Shown piece by piece: positions 1-7,280 of a stretch of 33,555 nucleotides of DNA. Origin of the DNA: an uncultured Christensenella sp. (lineage in GTDB: Bacteria; Bacillota; Clostridia; Christensenellales; UBA1242); NCBI GenBank assembly GCA_949294585.1, contig CASFHZ010000029.1:1-33555 (forward strand), written 5' to 3'. The translations under genes were made by a program, and so were the position numbers. A model generated the notes under the pieces. It made no database searches. It was not told the DNA's origin and saw only the letters and a list, made by a program, of their open reading frames with translations. Positions within the stretch are counted from its first letter, which is position 1. The number at the start of each line of letters is the position of its first letter.

Positions 1-111
1 AAACGCATTCCAGAGATAATTGAACACAGTGATAAAAAAGCAATAAGCTTGGCTGCTGATGAAATTTATAATGGAAAAGTTGTTGCAAGTGACAGTGTTA
101 GCAACAATTAA
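1..111 (+). CDS. rpoZ: RNA polymerase omega subunit, C-terminal end (partial)
   Basis: Only the last 36 codons are inside the window; the gene enters from the left edge and stops at TAA 109-111. The visible peptide ends with the segment KKAISLAADEIYNGKVV. This resembles the conserved omega tail (xKPVxIALEEIxxGKI), in which a short helix is followed by the E-I-x-x-G-K motif. Omega helps fold and assemble the beta-prime subunit of RNA polymerase. In Firmicutes rpoZ commonly lies just upstream of (coaBC and) priA, and here priA follows directly, which supports the call. The 5' part and start codon cannot be judged. Confidence 0.75.
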   Translation, partial: KRIPEIIEHSDKKAISLAADEIYNGKVVASDSVSNN

Positions 112-138
112 TAAAAAAATTTAATTATATAACTTTTC

Positions 139-173
139 AATTCTACTACTTTGTGGTAGAATTGTTTTGTTTT
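139..173 (+). terminator. Hairpin with T-tract between rpoZ and priA
   Basis: An 11-bp stem, AATTCTACTAC / GTGGTAGAATT with one G-U pair and a TTT loop (139-163), is followed by GTTTTGTTTT (164-173). It looks like an intrinsic terminator for rpoZ. The T-tract runs straight into the priA start codon at 174, so the hairpin could also affect priA expression. Confidence 0.7.
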
Positions 174-2369
174 ATGAGAATAGCAGAAGTAATAGTAGAT
201 ATAACAAATAGTCAGGTAGATAAAATTTTTGACTATCAAATAGACAATTGGGGCGAAATCGGAATGAGAGTTCTGGTTCCGTTTGGCAATAGAGTTGTTC
301 AAGGCTTTGTTATAAACATTAAAGATTCAACAAATGTTGACCTAACGAAATTAAAAAGTGTAATTAAACCTGTTGATAGTTATGTTATCATACAACAAGA
401 ATTAATTGAACTTATGAAATTTATGGTAAAGAAATACCATTTAAGATATGTTGATTGTTTAAGGTTGTTCATTCCATCTGAAATGAGAAGTGACAAAGTT
501 AAACCTCTTGTTGTTACAAATTTAGTATTAAACGAAAATGTAAATTTGCAGGAGTATAAAACAAAGCTCAGAAAAAACGCAAAAAATCAAATGGAATTGT
601 GTAATTTTTTAAAGTTAAACACAATATATCAAAAAAGTTATCTAAGTGAAAAGTTTTCAAATAGTGCTGTTGATAAATTAATTGATGATAATGTTTTAAT
701 TGAGCAAAAAGAAGAAATTTCAAGAAAACCTTATTTTGAAAATATAAAAACAACTAAACCTGTTCACACACCTTTGCAAACAAGGGCAATACAAACAATT
801 TTGTCATCAAATGACACTTTTCTTTTGTTTGGAGTAACAGGCAGTGGCAAAACAGAAGTTTATATGAGTGTTATTGAAGAAGTTATAAACAAAGGCAAAA
901 CAGCAATAATGCTTGTTCCTGAAATTTCATTAACCCCACAAGTTCTTGCAAATTTTAAGTCCAGGTTTGGCGAAGAAGTTGCAATTTTGCACAGTGGGCT
1001 AAGTGCTGGTGAAAGATTTGATGAATGGCGAAGAATACTATTTAAACAAGCAAAAATAGTTGTTGGTGCAAGGTCAGCAATTTTTGCACCTTTAACAAAC
1101 ATTGGGGCAATAATAATAGATGAAGAGCACGAAACAAGTTACATAAGCGAGAGTAATCCAAGGTATAGTGCTTTTGATGTTGCAAAGTTTAGAAAGGATT
1201 ATAACAATTGTCCATTGGTCCTTGCAAGTGCAACACCAAACATAACATCGTTTAACAAGGCTTTAAATGGCGAATATAAATTAATTGAACTTCCAGAAAG
1301 AGTTAACGGCAAGGCAATGCCTAAAATTCAAATAGTTGATATGTTGTCAGAAATAAGAAATGGCAACACAACAATGTTTTCAAGTGCACTGCTTTATGAA
1401 TTGGATAAATGCATCAAAGATAAACATCAGGCAATGATTTTTATTAATCGCAGAGGTTACAGTTCGTTTATGCGTTGTTTAGATTGTGGTTATGTTGCAA
1501 AATGCACCGATTGTGATGTAACGCTTGTTTATCACAAACAAGAAGACAAACTTAAATGTCACTATTGTGGAAAAAGATATAAAGCACTAACAAAGTGCCC
1601 AGAGTGTGGAAGCGAAAGCATAAGAAAAGGTGCGGTAGGAACAGAGCAAGTTGTTGCACACCTGCAAGAATTGTACCCAGATGTAAAAATTTTAAGAATG
1701 GATAATGATACAACAAGAACAAAAAATGCATATCAAAAAATACTATCCGAATTTGCAAAAACAAAACCTGCAATACTTGTTGGAACTCAAATGATTGCAA
1801 AAGGTCACGATTTTGCAGATGTAACCGTTGTTGGAATTGTTGATGCTGACCAAAGTTTGTATCATTCTGATTTTAGAAGCACAGAAAAGACTTTTGAACT
1901 AATAACACAAATGGCAGGAAGAGCAGGAAGGGCAAAAGAAGATGGAAAGGTTATTTTGCAAACCTATGCACCAAGACACTATGCATATAGGTATATTGCA
2001 AATTATGACTACAAAAACTTCTTTAATAAAGAACTAAATTTAAGGAAAACAACGCAATTTCCACCATTTACAACAATAATAAGGCTTTTATTTACTTCTG
2101 AAAATGAAGAAATAGTTAGGGAAATTACAAAATTGTGTTATAATGACATAAAGACTTTAAGAATGGATAACATAGATAGTTTTGTTTATCTTGATGTTAT
2201 GAAAAGCCCTATAGGAAAAATTAAGAACAAAACAAGATATCAAATTCTTGCGAGAATAACATTAGATAAAGAAAATGAAATAATTTCAAAAATGTATGAA
2301 ATATGTGATAAATACCAAAATCAAAATGTTAGTGTTTTTGTTGAAATTAATCCACAAAATTTAAGTTAA
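174..2369 (+). CDS. priA: Primosomal protein N' (replication restart helicase PriA)
   Basis: PriA is a superfamily 2 DNA helicase that recognises stalled or collapsed replication forks and reloads the replicative helicase. The 731-residue protein has the usual length and domain order. An N-terminal 3'-DNA-end-binding domain begins MRIAEVIVDI. Next come Walker A GVTGSGKT (about 220-227) and the DEEH box (316-319). Four CxxC-type pairs (Cys 435/438, 444/447, 462/465, 475/478) form the zinc-binding insert. GTQMIAKGHDF (537-547) and QMAGRAGR (579-586) are late helicase motifs. The ATG at 174 is chosen because the family starts with M-R-I/Y-A-x-V; an in-frame GTG at 153 would add seven residues encoded by the terminator stem. 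No Shine-Dalgarno precedes the ATG, which is unusual beside the strong sites of the next genes. def follows 12 bp after the stop. Confidence 0.95.
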   Translation: MRIAEVIVDITNSQVDKIFDYQIDNWGEIGMRVLVPFGNRVVQGFVINIKDSTNVDLTKLKSVIKPVDSYVIIQQELIELMKFMVKKYHLRYVDCLRLFIPSEMRSDKVKPLVVTNLVLNENVNLQEYKTKLRKNAKNQMELCNFLKLNTIYQKSYLSEKFSNSAVDKLIDDNVLIEQKEEISRKPYFENIKTTKPVHTPLQTRAIQTILSSNDTFLLFGVTGSGKTEVYMSVIEEVINKGKTAIMLVPEISLTPQVLANFKSRFGEEVAILHSGLSAGERFDEWRRILFKQAKIVVGARSAIFAPLTNIGAIIIDEEHETSYISESNPRYSAFDVAKFRKDYNNCPLVLASATPNITSFNKALNGEYKLIELPERVNGKAMPKIQIVDMLSEIRNGNTTMFSSALLYELDKCIKDKHQAMIFINRRGYSSFMRCLDCGYVAKCTDCDVTLVYHKQEDKLKCHYCGKRYKALTKCPECGSESIRKGAVGTEQVVAHLQELYPDVKILRMDNDTTRTKNAYQKILSEFAKTKPAILVGTQMIAKGHDFADVTVVGIVDADQSLYHSDFRSTEKTFELITQMAGRAGRAKEDGKVILQTYAPRHYAYRYIANYDYKNFFNKELNLRKTTQFPPFTTIIRLLFTSENEEIVREITKLCYNDIKTLRMDNIDSFVYLDVMKSPIGKIKNKTRYQILARITLDKENEIISKMYEICDKYQNQNVSVFVEINPQNLS

Positions 2370-2381
2370 TAGGAGGAATAT

Positions 2382-2831
2382 ATGGCAGTTAGAGAAGTTT
2401 TACAAGTGGGAGATGAACTTTTAAGGAAAAAATCTAAAGAAGTTAAAATATTTGATGAAAGATTAGAAGAAATATTAGATGATATGTGGGATACTATGTA
2501 TGCTAATAATGGAATGGGTTTGGCAGGACCACAAGTTGGCATATTAAAGAGAATTGTTGTTATGGACGTAAATAATATGCGATTGGAACTTATTAATCCC
2601 GTTATTGTTGAATGTCACGGAAAAGATGTTGAACAAGAAGGTTGTTTAAGTTGTGGCAAAATTAAAGGCAATGTAGAGCGACCAATGTATGTTACAATAA
2701 AGGCACAAGACAGATATGGCTATTCGTTTACAATATCAGGTGAAAAATATCTTGCTAGGTGCTTTTGTCACGAAATAGACCATCTTGATGGAATTTTGTT
2801 TATTGATAAGATGATAAAAAATAAGGAGTGA
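2382..2831 (+). CDS. def: Peptide deformylase
   Basis: This metalloenzyme removes the formyl group from the N-terminal methionine of nascent proteins. All three family motifs are present in the 149-residue protein: GMGLAGPQ (44-51), EGCLS with metal ligand Cys88, and HEIDH (130-134) with the two His ligands and catalytic Glu. The residues after EGCLS are C-G rather than the usual hydrophobic residue plus Pro, so a second Cys (Cys91) sits near the metal site; Cys129 also lies just before HEIDH. AGGAGG at 2371-2376 precedes the ATG. It lies between priA and fmt, with one base to the fmt start, so formylation and deformylation are encoded together as in most Firmicutes. Confidence 0.95.
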   Translation: MAVREVLQVGDELLRKKSKEVKIFDERLEEILDDMWDTMYANNGMGLAGPQVGILKRIVVMDVNNMRLELINPVIVECHGKDVEQEGCLSCGKIKGNVERPMYVTIKAQDRYGYSFTISGEKYLARCFCHEIDHLDGILFIDKMIKNKE

Positions 2832-2832
2832 T

Positions 2833-3765
2833 ATGAAAGTTATATTTTTAGGAACACCAGATTTTGCCTGTAATTGTTTAAAAGCTATTGTTAACTCTAA
2901 GCATAAAGTGATAGCTGTTGTTTGTCAACCAGACAAGCCAAGTGGCAGAGGGCATAAACTTGTTAAACCACCAGTTAAAATTTTAGCAGAGCAATTAAAC
3001 ATACCAGTTTATCAATTTCAAAAAATACGAAAAGATGGAGTTGATATTTTAAAGAGTTTAAATGCTGATATTATGGTGACGGCGGCTTATGGGCAAATTT
3101 TAAGTCAAGAAGTTATTGATTTATGTCCACATAAAATAATTAATGTACACGGTTCTATTTTGCCAAAATACAGAGGTGCATCGCCAATACAATATGCCAT
3201 TATGAATGGTGATAAACAAACTGGTATAACAATTATGGAAACGCAAAGTGGAATTGATACAGGTGACATTATGCTACAAAAAAACATTGATATAGGCGAA
3301 GATGACACATATGGAACTTTGTCTGAAAAATTATCAATTTTAGGTGGGGAGTTAGTTGTTGACGCGCTTGATAAAATTGAAGATGGTTTAATAACAAAAA
3401 CGCCTCAAGTAAACAATTTGGCAACACACACAAAAATGATTAAAAAAGAAGATGAAATTCTTGATTTTAATGAAACAGCAACAAATTTGGTAAACAAGGT
3501 AAAGGCACTAAACCCATCTCCTCTTGCAAAAATATCAATACTAGGCAATGAGTTTAAGGTGTTTTCATTAAAGCCTTATAACACGCAAGAAAACGCTTTA
3601 AATGGGCAAATCATATGTGCATCATCAAAACAAGGTTTGGTAATTAAATGCAAAGATGGTGCAGTTGAAGTGGTAGAATTTCAACCTCAATCTTCAAAGA
3701 GAATGTTGGCAAAAAGTTATTTAAACGGTAAAAAAATAGAAATAGGAACAATAGTAAATGCTTAA
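2833..3765 (+). CDS. fmt: Methionyl-tRNA formyltransferase
   Basis: Fmt transfers a formyl group from 10-formyl-tetrahydrofolate to initiator Met-tRNA. The 310-residue length is standard. The N-terminal Rossmann-type domain starts MKVIFLGTPDFA. The catalytic segment NVHGSILPKYRGASPIQ (104-120) carries the expected Asn104 and His106, and the conserved Asp is in GIDTGD (140-145). The C-terminal OB-like tRNA-binding domain covers roughly residues 205-310. The ribosome binding site (AAGGAG) overlaps the end of def. The last 8 bp overlap rlmN, so the two are probably translationally coupled. Confidence 0.96.
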   Translation: MKVIFLGTPDFACNCLKAIVNSKHKVIAVVCQPDKPSGRGHKLVKPPVKILAEQLNIPVYQFQKIRKDGVDILKSLNADIMVTAAYGQILSQEVIDLCPHKIINVHGSILPKYRGASPIQYAIMNGDKQTGITIMETQSGIDTGDIMLQKNIDIGEDDTYGTLSEKLSILGGELVVDALDKIEDGLITKTPQVNNLATHTKMIKKEDEILDFNETATNLVNKVKALNPSPLAKISILGNEFKVFSLKPYNTQENALNGQIICASSKQGLVIKCKDGAVEVVEFQPQSSKRMLAKSYLNGKKIEIGTIVNA

Positions 3766-4798
3766 TTTATTAGATTATAGTTATAATGAGATTGAAAAAA
3801 TAATAGCAGAAATGGGTGAAAAATTTTTTAGAGCAAAACAACTTTATTCTGCTTTGCAAAATTATAAAAAGGCTGATGAAATTTCTAATTTATCAAAGTC
3901 TTTTTTAAGTGAATTATCAAAAACATATACTTTTTGTCCTTTGCAAATTTTTAAAAAATTTGTTGGTAAAGATGGAACTGTTAAATACCTTTACAAGTTA
4001 GATGATGGAAATTTAATTGAAGGTGTTTTGATGTCATATAAATACGGCAACACAATTTGTGTTTCAACACAAGTTGGTTGCAGAATGGGTTGTAAATTTT
4101 GTGCGTCAACACTAAATGGTCTCGTGCGAAATTTAACAGCAGGTGAAATATTAGCACAAGTGCTTTGCGTAAACAAAGACTTAGGTGGAACTTATGAGAA
4201 TAGAAAAATAACAAATATCGTGCTTATGGGCAGTGGAGAGCCTTTGGACAATTATGACAATGTCGTTAAATTTATAAGATTGGTATCATCTGAAAAAGGT
4301 ATAAATATAAGTCAAAGGAATATATCATTATCGACTTGTGGACTAGTGGATAAAATCAATAAACTAGCAGATGAAAATTTGCAAATAACTTTAACAATTT
4401 CACTCCACGCACCAAATGATGATATAAGAAAACAGACAATGCCAATAGCCAACAAATACGGCATAAAAGAAGTTATTAATGCCACCAAGAATTACTTTAA
4501 CAAAACAAAAAGAAGAATAGTTTTTGAATACGCATTAATTAGTGGAGTTAATGATTCTTTTGAGTGTGCTGAGCAACTTGCATATCTTGTTAAAGGTATG
4601 AGTTGTCACATAAATTTAATTCCATTAAATGAGGTGAAAGAGCGAGGTCTTGTTGGAACAACACGAAAAAAAGCATATGCTTTTATGAATAAACTTGCAC
4701 AACTTAATGTTTCTGCAACCGTTAGAAGAACAATGGGTGAAGATATTGAAGGTGCATGTGGTCAATTAAGAGCAAAAGTATTAAACAACAAAATATAG
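3758..4798 (+). CDS. rlmN: Dual-specificity 23S rRNA A2503 / tRNA A37 C2-methyltransferase
   Basis: This radical-SAM enzyme methylates C2 of adenine 2503 in 23S rRNA and of A37 in some tRNAs. The 346-residue protein has the 4Fe-4S cysteines in CRMGCKFC (Cys108, 112, 115). The methyl-carrying/catalytic pair matches Cys101 (in TICVSTQVG) and Cys334 (in EGACGQL). GSGEPL and SLHAPND are the SAM- and substrate-binding segments. Both catalytic Cys are present, as in RlmN; Cfr, the resistance paralogue, methylates C8, and nothing here suggests it. The start overlaps the fmt stop by 8 bp. The usual neighbour rsmB is absent between fmt and this gene, and the phosphatase/kinase pair stp/prkC, which often follows it, is also absent. 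Confidence 0.94.
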   Translation: MLNLLDYSYNEIEKIIAEMGEKFFRAKQLYSALQNYKKADEISNLSKSFLSELSKTYTFCPLQIFKKFVGKDGTVKYLYKLDDGNLIEGVLMSYKYGNTICVSTQVGCRMGCKFCASTLNGLVRNLTAGEILAQVLCVNKDLGGTYENRKITNIVLMGSGEPLDNYDNVVKFIRLVSSEKGINISQRNISLSTCGLVDKINKLADENLQITLTISLHAPNDDIRKQTMPIANKYGIKEVINATKNYFNKTKRRIVFEYALISGVNDSFECAEQLAYLVKGMSCHINLIPLNEVKERGLVGTTRKKAYAFMNKLAQLNVSATVRRTMGEDIEGACGQLRAKVLNNKI

Positions 4799-4856
4799 TA
4801 TTATGCATAATAAATAATACACATAATATTGTGGTATTATGTAAAATAGGAGTAGT

Positions 4857-5726
4857 ATGGAAGGAATAGTAATCAAAAAATTGTCAAATGATTTTTGGGT
4901 TAAAGTTGGAGATGAAGTAAAAAAATGTAAGCCAAGAGGAAATTTAAAGAGCAGTGGCATTTATGTTGGTGATAGTGTTGAAATTGAGGAAGCACAAAGC
5001 ACAATTGTTATAACAAAGGTTAACGAAAGAGCAAACATTTTAATTAGGCCACCAATTGCAAATTTAAGTCAATTAATTATTGTTGTTTCTCCAATTCCAA
5101 AACCAGATTTTTTGATTGTTGATAAGCTTATATTGTTTGCATATTCTCACGGCATTAAACCAATAATTGTTATTAACAAACAAGATATTTCAAATGAATT
5201 AAATGATTATATAAAATTTGCATATTCTAGTTTTGTTGATGTTGTTTTTGTTTCTGCAAAATCAGGTGAGAATATAAACAAATTACAAGATATATTAAAA
5301 GGTCACATATCAGCTTTTGCTGGTCAGTCTGCTGTTGGCAAAAGTGCTTTAATTAATATTCTATTTAATAATTCCAAAGCAATTGAAGGAACTTTAAGTA
5401 AAAAAATTAATAGAGGAAAAAACACCACAAGACATAGTGAAATCTATTACAACGATGATATTATGATAGCAGACACCTCAGGCTTTACTTCTCTTGATGA
5501 AACATTGTTGCCAATACCATATTATGAACTGCCATTTTATTATCTTGACTACAATGTTTATAAAAATCAGTGCAAATATACAAGTTGTACACATATTAAT
5601 GAACCATATAAAGATTGTAAAATTAAGCAACTGGTAAAAGAAAACAAGTTAGATGAAAATAGGTATGAAAGATACAAAAAAATATATGACATATTAGAAA
5701 AAAAGTGGGTGAAAACGCATGGATAA
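4857..5726 (+). CDS. rsgA: Ribosome small-subunit maturation GTPase RsgA (YloQ)
   Basis: RsgA is a circularly permuted GTPase that binds the maturing 30S subunit and helps late assembly. The motifs occur in the permuted order: G4 NKQD (107-110), G5 SAKSG (133-137), G1 GQSAVGKS (156-163), G2 around Thr190-191 and G3 DTSG (206-209). An OB-fold covers about residues 1-65. The C-terminal zinc knuckle uses Cys239, Cys244, His246 and Cys254. AGGAG precedes the ATG. The 58-bp gap from rlmN holds an AT-rich inverted repeat and a TGG-TATTAT extended -10-like motif, so an internal promoter is possible. The end overlaps rpe by 8 bp. Confidence 0.95.
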   Translation: MEGIVIKKLSNDFWVKVGDEVKKCKPRGNLKSSGIYVGDSVEIEEAQSTIVITKVNERANILIRPPIANLSQLIIVVSPIPKPDFLIVDKLILFAYSHGIKPIIVINKQDISNELNDYIKFAYSSFVDVVFVSAKSGENINKLQDILKGHISAFAGQSAVGKSALINILFNNSKAIEGTLSKKINRGKNTTRHSEIYYNDDIMIADTSGFTSLDETLLPIPYYELPFYYLDYNVYKNQCKYTSCTHINEPYKDCKIKQLVKENKLDENRYERYKKIYDILEKKWVKTHG

Positions 5727-6381
5727 ATTTTTAGTTGCTCCATCAACAGATCCAATTAAATCTGTTGAGGAAATAATTGTGTATGCAAATGAAATTCAAG
5801 ATGAAGCAGATTTGCTCCATTGTGACATTATGGACGGTAAATTTGTTGAAAGTGTTACTTATTCTTATGATGAATTAAAAAAAATAAAAGAAAGAGTTTT
5901 GTTGCCATTAGATGTTCATCTTATGCTTATTAATCCAACAAAGGTTATTAAATCATATATAAAAAGTGGAGCAAATATAGTAACTGTGCACTATGAGGCA
6001 TATAAAAATAAAAAACAAATTATTTCTGATTTAAAGATGATTAAAAAATTGGGAGCACTTGCTGGATTGAGCATAAAACCAAACACACAAATATGTGAAA
6101 TCACTCTATTTTTATCATATTGTGATGTTGTTTTAATAATGAGTGTTGAACCGGGCAAGAGTGGACAAACATTTATTGATAACACATATCAAAAAGTGTT
6201 AGAGTTAAATAAAATAAAGAAAGATTATAACATTCTTCTAAAAATTGAAGTTGATGGGGGAATTAATCCAAAAATAAGTTGCAAACTTAAAGAACTTGGT
6301 GCAGATATCGTAGTTAGTGGAAGTTATGTTTTTAATAGTCAAAACAAACTTGATGCAATAAAAAGTTTAAAATGTATTTAA
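5719..6381 (+). CDS. rpe: Ribulose-phosphate 3-epimerase
   Basis: This TIM-barrel enzyme interconverts ribulose 5-phosphate and xylulose 5-phosphate in the pentose phosphate pathway. The 220-residue protein keeps the metal and catalytic residues in LHCDIMDG (His34, Asp36), DVHLM (His67) and EVDGGI near residue 176. The phosphate-binding segment reads SVEPGKSGQTF where many homologues have PGFGGQ, and the segment after MDG lacks the common N-x-T-x-G-P pattern. It is therefore somewhat divergent but probably active. A related sugar-phosphate epimerase specificity cannot be excluded. Position directly after rsgA is the standard Firmicutes arrangement. Confidence 0.9.
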   Translation: MDKFLVAPSTDPIKSVEEIIVYANEIQDEADLLHCDIMDGKFVESVTYSYDELKKIKERVLLPLDVHLMLINPTKVIKSYIKSGANIVTVHYEAYKNKKQIISDLKMIKKLGALAGLSIKPNTQICEITLFLSYCDVVLIMSVEPGKSGQTFIDNTYQKVLELNKIKKDYNILLKIEVDGGINPKISCKLKELGADIVVSGSYVFNSQNKLDAIKSLKCI

Positions 6382-6425
6382 CCAACTATCACCTCTTAGC
6401 ATATTATTATACGAGGAGGCAAAAT

Positions 6426-6506
6426 ATGAAGATTATTTGTATTAAGGTACCAAAAGTTTTGTCTGGAATATTAAAACTTATTTGCAAAAGAATGGTAATA
6501 AAATAG
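6426..6506 (+). CDS. spoVM: Stage V sporulation protein M (26 residues)
   Basis: The short ORF encodes 26 residues beginning MKIICIKVPKVLSGILK. This matches the SpoVM pattern M-K-x3-I-K-x-P-K-x-L-x-G-I and is exactly the length of Bacillus SpoVM. SpoVM is an amphipathic helix that recognises the convex membrane of the forespore and anchors SpoIVA to start spore-coat assembly. A perfect GAGGAGG (6413-6419) sits 6 nt before the ATG, so translation is well supported. The location is also the conserved one, after rsgA-rpe and beside rpmB. I found no convincing sigma-E promoter in the 44-bp gap from rpe, so it may be read through from rpe. Small genes like this are often missed by gene callers. 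Confidence 0.87.
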   Translation: MKIICIKVPKVLSGILKLICKRMVIK

Positions 6507-6531
6507 GGCATAGTGTTATTTTTGATTACAT

Positions 6532-6558
6532 AAAAAAACTCACCAAAACTGGTGAGTT
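6532..6558 (-). terminator. Terminator of rpmB (minus strand), shared with spoVM
   Basis: A 9-bp perfect stem AACTCACCA / TGGTGAGTT with an AAAC loop (6537-6558) is followed on the minus strand by a T-run (plus-strand A-run 6532-6538). It fits rpmB termination well. On the plus strand the hairpin is followed by a weaker, interrupted T-rich stretch and may also stop transcripts from spoVM. Confidence 0.85.
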
Positions 6559-6577
6559 ATCAATTATATTTTTACAC

Positions 6578-6760
6578 TTATGCTTTTTTTGCTGTCTTTA
6601 TGCATTTTGTGCAAGCTTTAACAACTTTTTCTTTTCCATCAACTTCTATTGTTGTTTTTTGTAAGTTAACTTCATAAGTGCGATTTGATTTACGGTTACT
6701 GTGGCTTACATTGTGTCCACCCATTTTACCCTTTCCGCATATTTCACATACTCTGCTCAT
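6578..6760 (-). CDS. rpmB: 50S ribosomal protein L28
   Basis: This 60-residue ribosomal protein of the large subunit carries the L28 core GGHNVSHSNRKSNRTYEVNLQ. It is the zinc-ribbon (C+) form: CEIC (Cys5 and Cys8) near the N-terminus and CTKC near the C-terminus. The ATG is at 6758-6760, preceded on the minus strand by GGAGGAAATT. It is divergent from yloU as in Bacillus, with its own promoter at 6794-6822 and its own terminator. Confidence 0.97.
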   Translation of the reverse strand: MSRVCEICGKGKMGGHNVSHSNRKSNRTYEVNLQKTTIEVDGKEKVVKACTKCIKTAKKA

Positions 6761-6793
6761 AATTTCCTCCGTTATATCTTTTTTTCACAACAC

Positions 6794-6822
6794 ATACTAT
6801 CATTTTTTTTGAAACAAAGCAA
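6794..6822 (-). promoter_or_regulatory. Sigma-A-type promoter of rpmB
   Basis: On the minus strand TTGCTT (6817-6822) is separated by 17 bp from TAGTAT (6794-6799), upstream of the rpmB ribosome binding site. Confidence 0.6.
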
Positions 6823-6860
6823 GAGTTTTATTGAATTTTTTAAAAAAATGTAAAAAATAC

Positions 6861-6889
6861 TTGAAGTATTATTTATTTTATTGTATCAT
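6861..6889 (+). promoter_or_regulatory. Sigma-A-type promoter of yloU-yloV
   Basis: TTGAAG (6861-6866), a 17-bp spacer and TATCAT (6884-6889) lie about 30 bp before the yloU start, divergent from the rpmB promoter. Confidence 0.6.
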
Positions 6890-6919
6890 AAGTTGTGCAA
6901 ATTTGTTATTGGAGGTATT

Positions 6920-7270
6920 ATGGCTGTTGAAACAAACAACTTCTATGGCAAGATAACTATATCGAACGATGCTATTGCAACTGTCGCAGGTTTCGCAACT
7001 CTTGATTCTTATGGCGTTGTTGATTTAGTTTCTAAAAACCTCAAAGATGGTTTGCGTGAACTTTTAGTTAAACAACCTTATTCTAGAGGAATAAAGATTA
7101 CAAATATAGATAACAGAATATTTATAGACATATACTGTATATTAAAATACGGTATTTCTGTAAGCGCTGTTGCCGAAAGTTTGAAAAAAACAATAAAGTA
7201 CAGTGTTGAGGATTTTACTGGTATGATTGTTGATACAGTTAATATTCACGTTGTTGGTGTTCGAGTTTAG
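6920..7270 (+). CDS. yloU: Asp23/Gls24 family protein YloU
   Basis: The 116-residue protein belongs to the Asp23/Gls24 (DUF322) family, whose members are abundant cytoplasmic or membrane-associated proteins linked to envelope stress. Family features include the N-terminal G-K-I-x-I-S-x-x-A-I segment with V-x-G near it, and the C-terminal pattern V-N-I-x-V-x-G-V. The exact biochemical role is unknown. ATG 6920 is preferred over an in-frame TTG at 6881 because GGAGG (6911-6915) lies just before it and the family starts nearby. The order rpmB (divergent) - yloU - yloV is conserved in Firmicutes. yloV starts 10 bp after the stop, so the two are co-transcribed. Confidence 0.9.
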   Translation: MAVETNNFYGKITISNDAIATVAGFATLDSYGVVDLVSKNLKDGLRELLVKQPYSRGIKITNIDNRIFIDIYCILKYGISVSAVAESLKKTIKYSVEDFTGMIVDTVNIHVVGVRV

Positions 7271-7280
7271 GAGTATATAA

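Noticed and set aside
153-173. Upstream GTG start for PriA at 153
   Set aside because: The seven added residues come from the terminator stem and tail, there is no ribosome binding site, and the family begins at the ATG at 174.
3758-4798. Cfr-type antibiotic resistance methyltransferase
   Set aside because: The gene sits in the standard housekeeping rlmN position and its motifs match RlmN; nothing specific to Cfr was seen.
6382-6425. Sigma-E promoter for spoVM
   Set aside because: GCATATT at 6399 resembles a sigma-E -35, but no matching -10 can be placed before the ribosome binding site.
6482-6664. A 60-codon plus-strand reading frame across the spoVM end and rpmB
   Set aside because: It overlaps the rpmB coding region on the opposite strand and the terminator, and has no ribosome binding site; spoVM is read in another frame.
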